From a bacterium (GTDB lineage Bacteria > Chloroflexota > Chloroflexia > Thermomicrobiales > UBA6265): DNA of 15,022 nt. The notes beneath the pieces were generated by a model. It searched no databases, had not been told where the DNA came from, and saw nothing but the letters and a program-made list of their open reading frames with translations. Shown here in pieces: positions 1 through 8,114 of the stretch. Positions within the stretch are counted from its first letter, which is position 1. Each line of letters begins with the position of its first letter. The stretch spans positions 2,299 to 17,320 of the forward strand of contig JAPOLF010000015.1 in the NCBI GenBank assembly GCA_029977305.1. The letters are read 5' to 3'. The position numbers and the translations under genes were made by a program.

Positions 1-527
1 CCTTTCTCGACGAGGGCGAACCTCCCATCGTCTTCACCCTTGGGACCTCCGCGGTGTTCGCTCCGGGCGCGTTCTATGAAGAGTCGATCAAGGCAGCCCG
101 CGCCCTCGGGCGACGCGCGGTGTTGCTCAGTGGCTTCAATCTGCCCGATGGCATCGTCCACCGCGATCCGGACATGCTGGCGGTCACCTATGCGTCACAC
201 GCCCGCCTCTTCCCGCGCGCTGCCGCCGTCGTTCATCAGGGTGGGATAGGGACCTGCTCTCAGGCGATGCGAGCCGGCAAGGTGATGCTGGTGGTGCCCT
301 ATGCGCACGACCAACCGGACAACGCCGCCCGCCTCGCCGATCACGGCGTCGCCAAGGTGATCCCCCCGAGCCGCTACCGTGCCTCCCGGGTCGTCAAGGC
401 GCTCGGCCAACTCTTCGTCACCCCGGAGTACCAAGCACGCGCTGACCGGCTTGCTCGCGAGGTCAACCGGGATCATGGCGTTGCCACCGCCTGCGAGGCC
501 ATCGAAAGGCTCCTCCGTGGCTTCTGA
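1..527 (+). CDS. UGT-type glycosyltransferase, C-terminal part (5' end outside window)
   Basis: The reading frame is open from the window edge (first full codon at base 3) to TGA at 525-527, giving 174 residues of the C-terminal half of a GT-B fold glycosyltransferase. The nucleotide-sugar binding segment is clear: VVHQGGIGT (His codon at 234) followed by a PYAHDQPDN block, the signature of the UDP-glycosyltransferase/RhlB-like GT1 family, in which the HxGG and DQ residues bind the sugar nucleotide. The acceptor-binding N-terminal half is missing because of the window edge, not because of a truncation I can see. The protein is clearly paralogous to the next gene (shared FTLGT, HQGGIGT, QAMRAG and PYAHDQPDNA stretches), so the two are a tandem duplication. 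The donor and acceptor cannot be deduced. A lipid or secondary-metabolite acceptor is typical of the family. Confidence is high for the family and low for the substrate. Confidence 0.88.
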   Translation, partial: FLDEGEPPIVFTLGTSAVFAPGAFYEESIKAARALGRRAVLLSGFNLPDGIVHRDPDMLAVTYASHARLFPRAAAVVHQGGIGTCSQAMRAGKVMLVVPYAHDQPDNAARLADHGVAKVIPPSRYRASRVVKALGQLFVTPEYQARADRLAREVNRDHGVATACEAIERLLRGF

Positions 528-1806
528 GTCGCAGCCTCGGGTTCTCCTCGCCACCTTCGGATCACCGGGGGACCTCTTCCCCTTCCTTGCCATCGCGGAG
601 GCGCTTGCCGCGCGCGGTGCCGCCGTCACCCTCGCGTCGAGTGCGGCTTATCGCGACCGAGTCGAAGCGCGTGGCATCCCCTTTGCCCATGTCCGCCCGG
701 ACCGCCCGGAGCAGCTCCAAGACCCCGATCTCTCCGAGCGTGTCGGCGCTGGTGCCGATCCCCGGGCGGTCTTCATCGAGATGTTCCTCCGCGATCTCCG
801 CCTTTCATTTGACGATGCCCTGCCCCTGGCGGAGTCGGCCGATGTCCTCGTCACTCATCCCTTGGCACTCGGTCCCGCCCTCGCGGCGGAGGTGTGCGGT
901 GTTCCCCGCATCCCGGTTCAACTTCAGCCCATGGGATTCTTTTCCGCCCACGAGCCACCAGCCCTCGGTCCGCCCCATCTTGCCGATGCGCTCTGGAAAT
1001 TGCCTTCACCCTTGGCGATCGGCATGCGATCTGCCGCACGTCGCCTCACCTCTGCATGGGCCACCCCATGGCACGACCTCCGGCGAGACCTCGGCCTTCC
1101 CCCGGACCCTTACCCGCTGATGGCCATGCCCGCCGATGCTCCGCGCACATTGGCCCTCTTCTCCCATCTGCTCTCAGGCACCCAGCCAGACTGGCCGGAG
1201 GGCACGGTGATCACCGGCTTCCCGTTCCTGTCCCCGAATAAGGGCTTGACCACCGCACCAGGCGTGACACCCGACGTCGAAGCCTTTGTCGCGGATGGCC
1301 CGCCTCCCATCGTGTTCACCCTCGGCACCACCGCGATCATGGACCCCGGTGCATTTTTCGACGTCAGCGCCGCTGCCGCAGCCCGCACCGGTCGCCGGGC
1401 CATCTTGGTGATGGGACCGCTCGGTCCGTCCCATCCCGAACTCGTCGACCGGGGCGTTTTGGCCATGCAGTGGCTCGACCACGGATGGGCCTTCCCTCGG
1501 GCGTCCCTTGTCGTCCATCAAGGCGGCATCGGCACCCTCGCCCAAGCCATGCGTGCCGGTCGCCCGATGATCGTCATGCCCTACGCCCATGACCAACCGG
1601 ATAATGCCCGCCGCATGGAACGACTCGGCATCGGGCGGCGTATCGAAAGAAGCGACTACCGCACCCCGGCGGTTGCGAGCCTGCTGACGAGCCTCCTCGG
1701 CGACACAGCAGTCTTGCGGCGGGCCAGGGATGTGGGCGACGTCGTCAGGATGGAGGACGGAGCAAGCGTCGCCGCCCGCGAGATTCTCGCGATCGCCGCC
1801 CGCTGA
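517..1806 (+). CDS. UGT-type (RhlB-like) glycosyltransferase, tandem paralogue
   Basis: This is a complete 429-residue GT-B glycosyltransferase of normal family length. I chose the GTG at 517, which overlaps the upstream gene by 11 nt. An AAAGG ribosome binding site lies about 9 nt before it, and the protein then begins directly with the family's N-terminal strand and loop (VLLATFGSPGD, residues 9-19). An upstream ATG at 379 would add 46 residues lying wholly inside the neighbouring gene and is unlikely. The C-terminal donor-binding motif HQGGIGT is at residues 334-340 and DQPDN at 359-363. The GSxGD loop plus the HQGGIGT/DQPDN pair resembles rhamnolipid RhlB and sterol/macrolide glucosyltransferases. 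No signal peptide or membrane helix is seen, so it probably acts in the cytoplasm on a hydrophobic acceptor. It is probably cotranscribed and translationally coupled with the upstream paralogue. The sugar donor and acceptor are unknown. Confidence 0.9.
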   Translation: MASESQPRVLLATFGSPGDLFPFLAIAEALAARGAAVTLASSAAYRDRVEARGIPFAHVRPDRPEQLQDPDLSERVGAGADPRAVFIEMFLRDLRLSFDDALPLAESADVLVTHPLALGPALAAEVCGVPRIPVQLQPMGFFSAHEPPALGPPHLADALWKLPSPLAIGMRSAARRLTSAWATPWHDLRRDLGLPPDPYPLMAMPADAPRTLALFSHLLSGTQPDWPEGTVITGFPFLSPNKGLTTAPGVTPDVEAFVADGPPPIVFTLGTTAIMDPGAFFDVSAAAAARTGRRAILVMGPLGPSHPELVDRGVLAMQWLDHGWAFPRASLVVHQGGIGTLAQAMRAGRPMIVMPYAHDQPDNARRMERLGIGRRIERSDYRTPAVASLLTSLLGDTAVLRRARDVGDVVRMEDGASVAAREILAIAAR

Positions 1807-1851
1807 CCTACCGTCCGTACGCGCCAAACCATCGGCTCGCAGGAGCACCCG

Positions 1852-1860
1852 TGGTAAACT
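1852..1860 (+). promoter_or_regulatory. possible extended -10 element ahead of mreD
   Basis: TGGTAAACT matches an extended -10 (TG-n-TAAACT, 4 of 6 to TATAAT). The -35 position is poor (TCGGCT at 1832-1837). If used, transcription would begin near 1867, which would favour the inner mreD start at 1947. The competing reading is that the GTG at 1851 is itself the mreD start, because AGGAG (1841-1845) sits 5 nt before it. Confidence 0.25.
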
Positions 1861-1946
1861 CCGACCGACGAACGCTCGTCCCTTCTTGGCTTCCTGCCCA
1901 GCCGGCCTTCGTGGTCGGCGATCGCTCCTCAGGAACGGTCGACGAC

Positions 1947-2438
1947 ATGATCCGTGCCTTCCTCGCCATCGTCTTCGTGATTGCCGCGGTGGTGCAAGCC
2001 ACCGTCCTGCCGGCCCTCGTGCCGGGCATCATCCTGCCCAATGTCGTGCTCGCCTTGCTGTTGGTCCTCAGCGCGCGAACCTCCATCGGCGAAGGCCTTA
2101 TCTGGGCCGCTTTCGCCGGCATCCTGCTCGATGCCCTCTCCCTCGATCACCTCGGTGCCAACCTCTTGGCGCTGATCCCCGTGGTGCTCATCGGCGCCGC
2201 TGCCCGGCGTCAGGTCTTCACCTCTGGCGTGCTCTACCCAATGCTGCTCGCCATCGTGGCGACGTTCGCCAACGCCTTGGTCCTCGGCATCGTCCGCGGC
2301 GCGGTGGGGGATTGGATCGCGCCGGCTTCTACGTTGCTTCGCCTCTCCCTCCTGCAGTCCCTGATGAATGCCGTCCTCGTCGCACTCATGTGGGGCATCT
2401 CCTCCATGGCCGCCCCGCAGGCAAGGAGGAGTGCCTGA
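1947..2438 (+). CDS. mreD: rod shape-determining protein MreD
   Basis: This is a very hydrophobic protein of 163 residues with about five membrane helices, the size and topology of MreD, the inner-membrane component of the Rod (elongasome) complex that links MreB/MreC to peptidoglycan synthesis. Identification rests on the N-terminal pattern (helix 1 running into VVQATVLPAL), the LPNVVLALLLVLSA segment, the GILLDALSLDHLGAN loop typical of MreD (family G-x-DhhS-x-x-x-G), and above all the immediately following PBP2 gene. The start is uncertain. ATG 1947 places helix 1 at the N-terminus as in other MreD proteins, but has only AGGA 12 nt upstream. GTG 1851 has a better-placed AGGAG but adds a 32-residue polar leader with weaker third-position G/C bias. 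The stop overlaps the next ATG by one base (TGATG). No mreB or mreC is in the window. Confidence 0.85.
   Translation: MIRAFLAIVFVIAAVVQATVLPALVPGIILPNVVLALLLVLSARTSIGEGLIWAAFAGILLDALSLDHLGANLLALIPVVLIGAAARRQVFTSGVLYPMLLAIVATFANALVLGIVRGAVGDWIAPASTLLRLSLLQSLMNAVLVALMWGISSMAAPQARRSA
2423..2430 (+). promoter_or_regulatory. strong ribosome binding site for mrdA
   Basis: AAGGAGGA lies inside the end of mreD, 7 nt before ATG 2438. It fixes the PBP2 start and argues against using any of the long open frame that extends upstream to 1730. Confidence 0.8.
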
Positions 2439-5287
2439 TGGCTCGTCGCAAGCGCATTCCCTATGATCCGCCGCACCTGCGGGCCGGCAAGAAGGGTCGC
2501 CGATCGGCAATCGCCTCCCGTGCCGATGAACTCTTCGTCTCTCGCCGCATGCTCATCGCCAAGACCGGCATCGCCGCGGCGTTCGTCGCGTTGGCGGGCC
2601 GCCTCGGCTATCTCCAGCTCGCCCGCGCCGACGAACTGAAAACCGCCTCCGCCGCCTATGTCCGCCGCCAAGAAACGGTCCCAGCGACCCGCGGCCTGAT
2701 TCTCGATCGGCGTGGCCGAGAGCTCGCGGTCAACCAGCAAACGTGGGAAGTCCGGTTGCGCCCGTCCGATCTGCCCGACGAGGACACGCCGGAACGCCGA
2801 CTCGTTCTCGATCAGGTCATCAATGCCCTGAGCCTGCCCGATGCACTCGTGCTCGACCCGAAGGGTGTCCCTGCCGGATCCGAGAACGTCATCTACGCCC
2901 GCTCCGCGGAACTCCTCGGCAAGGTGCTCTCTGTCGAGGCCACCGGACAGGCGGTGCAGTACCCGTTTTTCCGCGTGCCCGGCAAAGTGGTCCGCGTCAA
3001 CGGCTACGACCTCGTCCTGCACTTCTACCCGGATGTCACCTCGCGCAAATCCGATTCCGCCCGCATCTCCTCCGATCGCCGCCTCGTCGCCGGCGTCGAA
3101 GCAGGGTGGGGACCTGACACTTCCGTCTTCTACTGGGGAAATGTGCTCGGCGTCCTCACCAGCCCTGACCCACGCGTCGCCAATCGGGTCCAGCGCGCCA
3201 TCGAGAGCCTGCCCAAGGATGCGGTCAGCACCGAGGACGAAGCGATCAGCACCCTGCGCGACAACGCCCTCCGCGCATGGACCTCGTACATCGAAAGCGA
3301 ACAAGCGATCAACTACTTGGTACGCCTCGAAGATGAACTGACCACCGATCAGGCCGCTCTCTTGCGCGCCCACCTCCCGGATCTTCCGGGCGTGATCGTC
3401 ATGAACCAACTCGAGTACCTGATCGAGAACGGCCGCGATCGCCAGCAAATCGTCGTCAAGACCGGGGTCCCCCGCGAGACCGCGTTGAAACTCGAGGCCA
3501 ACCGGCTGAATCTCCCCGGCGTCGAGGTTGATGGAGGCGCCCTCATTCGCCGCTACCAAGGCGGCGAGGCGATGAGCCACCTCCTTGGCTATGTGGGCAA
3601 GATCAGTTCGAGCGAACTCATCGCCAACACGGACGAGGGCGCCGACATCCCCACCTACGAACAAGACGACTACATTGGCAAGGACGGCCTCGAACTCGTC
3701 CTCGAGGAGCAACTCAAAGGCCGCCGCGGCAAGCAGGTCGTCGAACTCGACTCTTCCGGCAATCGCTGGCGCGTCTCGCCGAATGCGCGCATCGCCCCAG
3801 TCCCCGGCAACAATGTCCAACTCAGCGTCGATCTCGAATTCCAGCGGGCAGTCGCAGAGATTCTCCGCGGCGGCATCCAGTTTTCCAACGACGACCGCAG
3901 CTACATCCAGAAACTCGATCCCAACCGCAAGGTGAAGAAGTTCTCCGGTGCCGGCGCCGTCGTCGCCCTCGATCCCCGCACCGGGGAAGTTCTCGCGATG
4001 GTCAGTTACCCCCTCTACGACAACCAACTCTTCGTCGATGGCATCTCCGAGCGCAAGTACCGCGAGTACGTCTCGGAGGAGGCCAACAAGCCGTTGATCG
4101 ACCGCGCCCTCCGTGGTGAATATCCCCCGGGCTCGACGCTCAAGCCGTTCATCGCTGCGGCTGGCCTCCAGGAGAAGGTGATCACCCCAGACAAGACGTA
4201 CACCTGCACCGGAGCGATCAAGGTTCCCTGGGCGTGGGACCAATCCAAGGGCAACTCCCATCCCTGCTGGATCTGGCGCAACGGTGGCCACGAGGCGCTC
4301 GACGTCTATGGCGCAATCGAGCGCTCCTGCGACGTCTACTTCTACAACGTGGGCGCACCCCGCCAACCCCTCGACGAGGCCAAGACCGATTACCTCCATT
4401 ACCGCGACGAGTTCTTGCTCCTCCCGCCGGAACAGCAACTCGGCGAGAAGCACTACTTCGATGGCCTCGGCATCAAGCTCATCAAGAAGAACCTCACCGA
4501 AGGATTCCAGTTCGGCATCCCCACTGGGATCGATCTGCCAGCGGAAGCGCCCGGCGTCGCTCCCGACGACGAGTGGCTCGCTCGCACCTACCAGGGCGCG
4601 GGGTGGTCCTTGGGAGACACGATCAACGTCTCCATCGGTCAGGGCTACTTCCTCACCACGCCATTGCAGCTCACCCTCAACACCGCTGCCATCGCCAACG
4701 GTGGCAAACTCATGAAGCCGCTGCTGGTCAAGGACATCACCCCAACCGACGGCTCCCCGGGCGAACAGCGCGAACCCGAGATCGTCCGCGAGGTCGGCAT
4801 CCAGCGGGAGTTCATCGACATCGTGCGGGAAGGCATGCGCCGCGTTGTCCACGCCGACTTCGGCACCGCCCGCCTCAATGCCGACGGAAGCAGCAAGTGG
4901 GCCAAGACCAATCCCACCGATGGTGACGTCCCCGTCGAGGAAATCATCATCGGCGGCAAGACCGGCACGGCGGAACTCGGTGTCCCCGATGAGAACGGCA
5001 TCTACGAGCGGCAGCACTCGTGGTTCACCTGCTTCGCGCCCTTCGATGACCCGGAGATCGCGATCTCCGTCATCATCGAGGACGGCGGCGAAGGCTCAGC
5101 CTACGCCGTGCCCGTCGCCGATCGCGTCCTCCGTGCATGGTTCGAGATCAACGGCCGCCGCGATCGTGGTCTCGTCCTCCGCACCGATGCTGACCTCACC
5201 CGACCCGACGAGCAACTCCTCGCGCCAGGTGCCGCATTCCCGACCCCGGGATCATTCGCCACCCCCGGCGTCCAAGTGCAGGACTAA
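2438..5287 (+). CDS. mrdA: penicillin-binding protein 2 (elongasome transpeptidase), unusually long
   Basis: This is a class B PBP, the DD-transpeptidase of the Rod complex, cross-linking peptidoglycan in the periplasm/exterior. It has 949 residues against about 600-650 in well-known PBP2s. Visible parts are a basic cytoplasmic tail (1-37), a single membrane anchor (about 38-60), and the conserved N-terminal motif ATRGLILDRRGRELAVNQ (83-100). After this come a long pedestal region of unfamiliar sequence (about 110-335), the PBP-dimer consensus VKTGVPRETALKLEA...LPGVEV (340-364), GYVGKIS (384-390), and the transpeptidase domain. All catalytic motifs are intact: S-T-L-K at 566-569 (nucleophile Ser566), S-C-D at 630-632, and K-T-G-T at 841-844. 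A Pro/Gly-rich tail ends the protein. It overlaps mreD by one base, and the epimerase starts 2 nt after its stop. RodA is not adjacent. The enlarged size comes mostly from the pedestal, with smaller expansions within the catalytic half. Confidence 0.95.
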   Translation: MARRKRIPYDPPHLRAGKKGRRSAIASRADELFVSRRMLIAKTGIAAAFVALAGRLGYLQLARADELKTASAAYVRRQETVPATRGLILDRRGRELAVNQQTWEVRLRPSDLPDEDTPERRLVLDQVINALSLPDALVLDPKGVPAGSENVIYARSAELLGKVLSVEATGQAVQYPFFRVPGKVVRVNGYDLVLHFYPDVTSRKSDSARISSDRRLVAGVEAGWGPDTSVFYWGNVLGVLTSPDPRVANRVQRAIESLPKDAVSTEDEAISTLRDNALRAWTSYIESEQAINYLVRLEDELTTDQAALLRAHLPDLPGVIVMNQLEYLIENGRDRQQIVVKTGVPRETALKLEANRLNLPGVEVDGGALIRRYQGGEAMSHLLGYVGKISSSELIANTDEGADIPTYEQDDYIGKDGLELVLEEQLKGRRGKQVVELDSSGNRWRVSPNARIAPVPGNNVQLSVDLEFQRAVAEILRGGIQFSNDDRSYIQKLDPNRKVKKFSGAGAVVALDPRTGEVLAMVSYPLYDNQLFVDGISERKYREYVSEEANKPLIDRALRGEYPPGSTLKPFIAAAGLQEKVITPDKTYTCTGAIKVPWAWDQSKGNSHPCWIWRNGGHEALDVYGAIERSCDVYFYNVGAPRQPLDEAKTDYLHYRDEFLLLPPEQQLGEKHYFDGLGIKLIKKNLTEGFQFGIPTGIDLPAEAPGVAPDDEWLARTYQGAGWSLGDTINVSIGQGYFLTTPLQLTLNTAAIANGGKLMKPLLVKDITPTDGSPGEQREPEIVREVGIQREFIDIVREGMRRVVHADFGTARLNADGSSKWAKTNPTDGDVPVEEIIIGGKTGTAELGVPDENGIYERQHSWFTCFAPFDDPEIAISVIIEDGGEGSAYAVPVADRVLRAWFEINGRRDRGLVLRTDADLTRPDEQLLAPGAAFPTPGSFATPGVQVQD

Positions 5288-5289
5288 CC

Positions 5290-5712
5290 ATGACCGATCA
5301 TCTCTCCGAGATCCCGGGGCTTGCCCTGCATCATGTCGCCCTCGTGGTGGCGGATCTCACCGCCGCCAGCGAGCGCCAACGGCAACTCGGCTTCCCGGCG
5401 GGAGACCGGTTCACCGTCGCCGACCAAGGCGTTGAGGTCGTCACCTTCGCCGTCGGTCCCGGCTACCTCGAACTCATTTCCCCAACCAACCCTGATGGCG
5501 CGATCGCCAAATTCATGGCGAAGCGCGGCGAAGGCTTCCACCACGTCGCTTATCGCGTGGACGACCTCCCGTCGGCGCTGACGTTCCTGCAGGCAAACGG
5601 GGTGCGCCTGATAGACTCCACCCCACGGACTGGCGCTCATGGATGGCAGGTGGCATTCGTCCACCCTGAGTCCTGCGGTGGGGTCCTCACGGAGTTGGTG
5701 CAGGTGCTCTAG
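5290..5712 (+). CDS. mce: methylmalonyl-CoA epimerase
   Basis: This 140-residue protein of the vicinal oxygen chelate (glyoxalase/epimerase) fold interconverts (2R)- and (2S)-methylmalonyl-CoA, so propionyl-CoA carboxylase product can enter the mutase or vice versa. The two beta-alpha-beta-beta-beta modules are visible, with candidate metal ligands at His15 (LHHVALVV), Glu61 (YLELISP), His84/His85 (GFHHVAYRVDD) and Glu135 (GVLTELVQ). The length is standard for the family. ATG 5290 lies 2 nt after the PBP2 stop with AGGA about 6 nt before it, so translation is probably coupled. The mutase large subunit follows 14 nt downstream, the usual partner, and this greatly strengthens the call over other VOC-fold proteins. 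Confidence 0.93.
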   Translation: MTDHLSEIPGLALHHVALVVADLTAASERQRQLGFPAGDRFTVADQGVEVVTFAVGPGYLELISPTNPDGAIAKFMAKRGEGFHHVAYRVDDLPSALTFLQANGVRLIDSTPRTGAHGWQVAFVHPESCGGVLTELVQVL

Positions 5713-5726
5713 CGCGGAGAATCCCG

Positions 5727-7301
5727 ATGGCCGGACCCGAGAAGGAAATCTCGACGGACTCCGGCATCATCATTCGGCCCAGTTACGGCCCCGACGATCG
5801 CACCTCGGATCCGCCAGCCCCCGGTGCATTCCCTTACACCCGTGGCATCTACCCCACCATGTACCGTGGGCGTCGCTGGACCATGCGCCAGTACGCGGGG
5901 TTCTCCTCTGCCGAGGAGAGCAATGCCCGCTATCGCCTGTTGCTCTCACGCGGAACCACCGGCCTCAGCGTCGCCTTTGACCTTCCAACCCAACTCGGAC
6001 TCGACTCCGATGACGACCGCGCATTCGGTGAGGTCGGACGGGTCGGCGTCCCCGTCGCCACCCTCGACGACATGCGCCGCCTCTTTGATGGGATCGACCA
6101 GACCGCGGTCACCACCTCGATGACCATCAACGCCCCCGCCGCCATCCTCCTCCTCATGTACCAGATCGTCGCCGAGGAGCGGGGAGGGAATGCCAAAGCG
6201 CTTGGCGGGACGATCCAGAACGACATCCTCAAGGAGTACGCGGCCCGCGGCACCTTCATCTTCCCGCCGCGACCCTCCATGCGATTGGTCACCGACACCT
6301 TCGCCTATTGCCATCGCGAACTGCCGGCGTGGAACACCATCTCCGTCTCCGGGTACCACATCCGCGAAGCCGGATCCTCCGCGGCTCAAGAAATCGCCTT
6401 CACCATTGCCAACGGATTGGCATATCTCGATGCCGCAATCGCCGTCGGGCTCGGCATCGATGATGTCGCCCCTCGCATGAGTTTCTTCTTCGCCGCCCAC
6501 TCCAACCTCTTAGAGGAGGTGGCGAAGTTCCGCGCGGCCCGCCGCCTCTGGGCCACCCTCGTCCGTGAGCGTTACGCCCCGAAGGATCCGCGCTCCGAGA
6601 TGGTCCGGTTCCACACGCAGACCGGTGGGGTCACGCTCACCGCCCAGCAACCGCTGAACAACGTCGTCCGCGTCGCCTACCAAGCGCTCGCCGCCGTCCT
6701 CGGTGGCACCCAGAGCCTCCACACCAACGGCTACGATGAGGCACTCGCGCTCCCCACGGAACAGGCCGCGACCCTCGCGTTGCGCACCCAGCAAGTGTTG
6801 TCGGAGGAAACCGGAGTTCCCGACACCGCCGATCCCCTTGCAGGGTCCTATTTCGTGGAGGCGCTGACGAACGATGTCGAGGCCGAGGCACGCCGCTGGC
6901 TCAAGCAGATCGATGACCTCGGCGGAGCCGTCGCGGCCATCGAATCCGGCTTCGTGCAGGGGGCCATCGCCGACAACGCCTACCAGCGCGAGGTCGCCCG
7001 TGAGCGTGGCGATGAAGTGGTGGTCGGGGTCAACCGTTACGTCGATGACCACCCCACTGAGGTCCCGCTCCAGCGCATCGATGAAGACGCCACCCGTCGA
7101 CAGGCGGAGCGCACGGCCGCCTACAAAGCCAACCAAAATCGCGCAGGAGTCGATGCGTCACTCGCCGCCGTCCGCACCGCTGCCGCGGGCACCGAGAATC
7201 TTCTTCCGGTGATGAAGGCCGCGCTCCTCCACGGGGCCACGCTCGGCCAACTCTGCGACACCCTTCGCGCCGTTTTTGGCATCCATCGGGTCACGGGCTG
7301 A
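5727..7301 (+). CDS. methylmalonyl-CoA mutase large (substrate-binding) subunit
   Basis: This 524-residue TIM-barrel catalytic chain of an adenosylcobalamin-dependent acyl-CoA mutase performs the radical interconversion of (R)-methylmalonyl-CoA and succinyl-CoA. Motifs seen are YPTMYRGRRWTMRQYAGF (42-59), GLSVAFDLPTQLG (79-91), PSMR (183-186), SVSGYHIREAG (207-216), and RFHTQTGGVTLTAQQPLNN. Tyr46 and Arg186 occupy the places of the substrate-carboxylate binding Tyr/Arg of methylmalonyl-CoA mutase (Phe/Gln in isobutyryl-CoA mutase, from memory), and His211 corresponds to the catalytic His. There is no cobalamin-binding domain (DxHxxG): the chain ends at GIHRVTG, so this is the split type needing a separate small B12 subunit, which is not in this window. 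Start ATG 5727 has GGAGA 6 nt upstream. It sits directly behind the epimerase. Confidence 0.94.
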   Translation: MAGPEKEISTDSGIIIRPSYGPDDRTSDPPAPGAFPYTRGIYPTMYRGRRWTMRQYAGFSSAEESNARYRLLLSRGTTGLSVAFDLPTQLGLDSDDDRAFGEVGRVGVPVATLDDMRRLFDGIDQTAVTTSMTINAPAAILLLMYQIVAEERGGNAKALGGTIQNDILKEYAARGTFIFPPRPSMRLVTDTFAYCHRELPAWNTISVSGYHIREAGSSAAQEIAFTIANGLAYLDAAIAVGLGIDDVAPRMSFFFAAHSNLLEEVAKFRAARRLWATLVRERYAPKDPRSEMVRFHTQTGGVTLTAQQPLNNVVRVAYQALAAVLGGTQSLHTNGYDEALALPTEQAATLALRTQQVLSEETGVPDTADPLAGSYFVEALTNDVEAEARRWLKQIDDLGGAVAAIESGFVQGAIADNAYQREVARERGDEVVVGVNRYVDDHPTEVPLQRIDEDATRRQAERTAAYKANQNRAGVDASLAAVRTAAAGTENLLPVMKAALLHGATLGQLCDTLRAVFGIHRVTG

Positions 7302-7307
7302 TCCCGC

Positions 7308-8069
7308 ATGACAGACCTCTCCGGGCTTCTCACCGCCGGATTCTTTGCGGCGCTGGTGATTTCCGCGCTGGGCGGCGTCGTCTCCGGCGCGGTGGGATTC
7401 GGCTTCGCCTTGGTGGTCGTGCCGCCGTTGCTCCTCGTCTATGAGCCCGCCACCGTCGTCACCATCAGCATCCTGCTCTCCATCGTCACTGGATGGGTGG
7501 TGCTCCCCGGCGCCACCCAACACATCCGATGGAAATCGGTCCTCTGGCTGATTCCATGGGCCATCCTCGGCATCATCGCCGGAGCCCAACTGCACAGCGT
7601 GCTCACCCCAGCCAACGTCAGCCTTGTTGCGAGCATTGCGGTGATCCTCTTCGCCCTCGCGGTGATGCGTGGATGGAAGCCGCGGGGCGTCGACTCACCG
7701 ATTGCCGACACCATCGCCGGCGCCGTGAGCGGCGTGATGAACTCCCTCACCGGCATGGCTGGTCCCCCGGTCGCGCTCCTCTTCGAGGCGCGGGACTACG
7801 GTGTGAACGCCTTCCGCACCAGCATCGTCGCCTACTTCATGGTGATCGACATCGCGGCCATCGGGGTGCTCATGGTGCAAGGCGTGATTGGGAGGCCGCA
7901 GTTGCAGGCGGCGGCCTTGCTCGTGCCCACCGCCATGATCGGGTCGTATGTCGGGCGGCGCGTTTCTCAGGTCATCCCGGTGCTCCTGTTCCGCCGCATC
8001 GTGCTCATCCTCCTGATCATCACCGGCATCATCGGCATCGGACGGGCACTCGCCGGGATCGTCGGGTAG
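7308..8069 (+). CDS. TauE/SafE (TSUP) family membrane transporter
   Basis: This 253-residue protein is composed almost wholly of hydrophobic helices (about seven to eight), matching the TauE/SafE family of putative anion/sulfonate/organic acid exporters. The family's internal duplication is visible: GVVSGAVGFGFALVVVPPLL near the N-terminus is echoed by GAVSGVMNSLTGMAGPPVAL in the second half, each a short re-entrant-like glycine-rich segment. ATG 7308 lies 6 nt after the mutase stop, so it is probably in the same transcript. A role in moving a carboxylate or sulfur compound related to the upstream pathway is conceivable, but TSUP substrates cannot be read from sequence. Plasma-membrane location is secure. 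Confidence 0.87.
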   Translation: MTDLSGLLTAGFFAALVISALGGVVSGAVGFGFALVVVPPLLLVYEPATVVTISILLSIVTGWVVLPGATQHIRWKSVLWLIPWAILGIIAGAQLHSVLTPANVSLVASIAVILFALAVMRGWKPRGVDSPIADTIAGAVSGVMNSLTGMAGPPVALLFEARDYGVNAFRTSIVAYFMVIDIAAIGVLMVQGVIGRPQLQAAALLVPTAMIGSYVGRRVSQVIPVLLFRRIVLILLIITGIIGIGRALAGIVG

Positions 8070-8114
8070 CCTTAACCCAGCAACCAGCGATCGAGACGGC
8101 GGGAGGGCAGCACC

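Noticed and set aside
1730..2437. Extension of the PBP2 frame upstream to 1730.
   Set aside because: The added 236 residues are Arg/Pro/His-rich, overlap glycosyltransferase and mreD coding sequence, and are unnecessary because ATG 2438 has an ideal AAGGAGGA ribosome binding site.
2234..5017. A 927-codon open frame on the minus strand opposite mreD and PBP2.
   Set aside because: It is a stop-free antisense shadow produced by high third-position G/C in the plus-strand genes. The translation is a repetitive Asp/Glu/Gly/Leu/Val-rich string with no domain, while the plus strand encodes a textbook PBP2.
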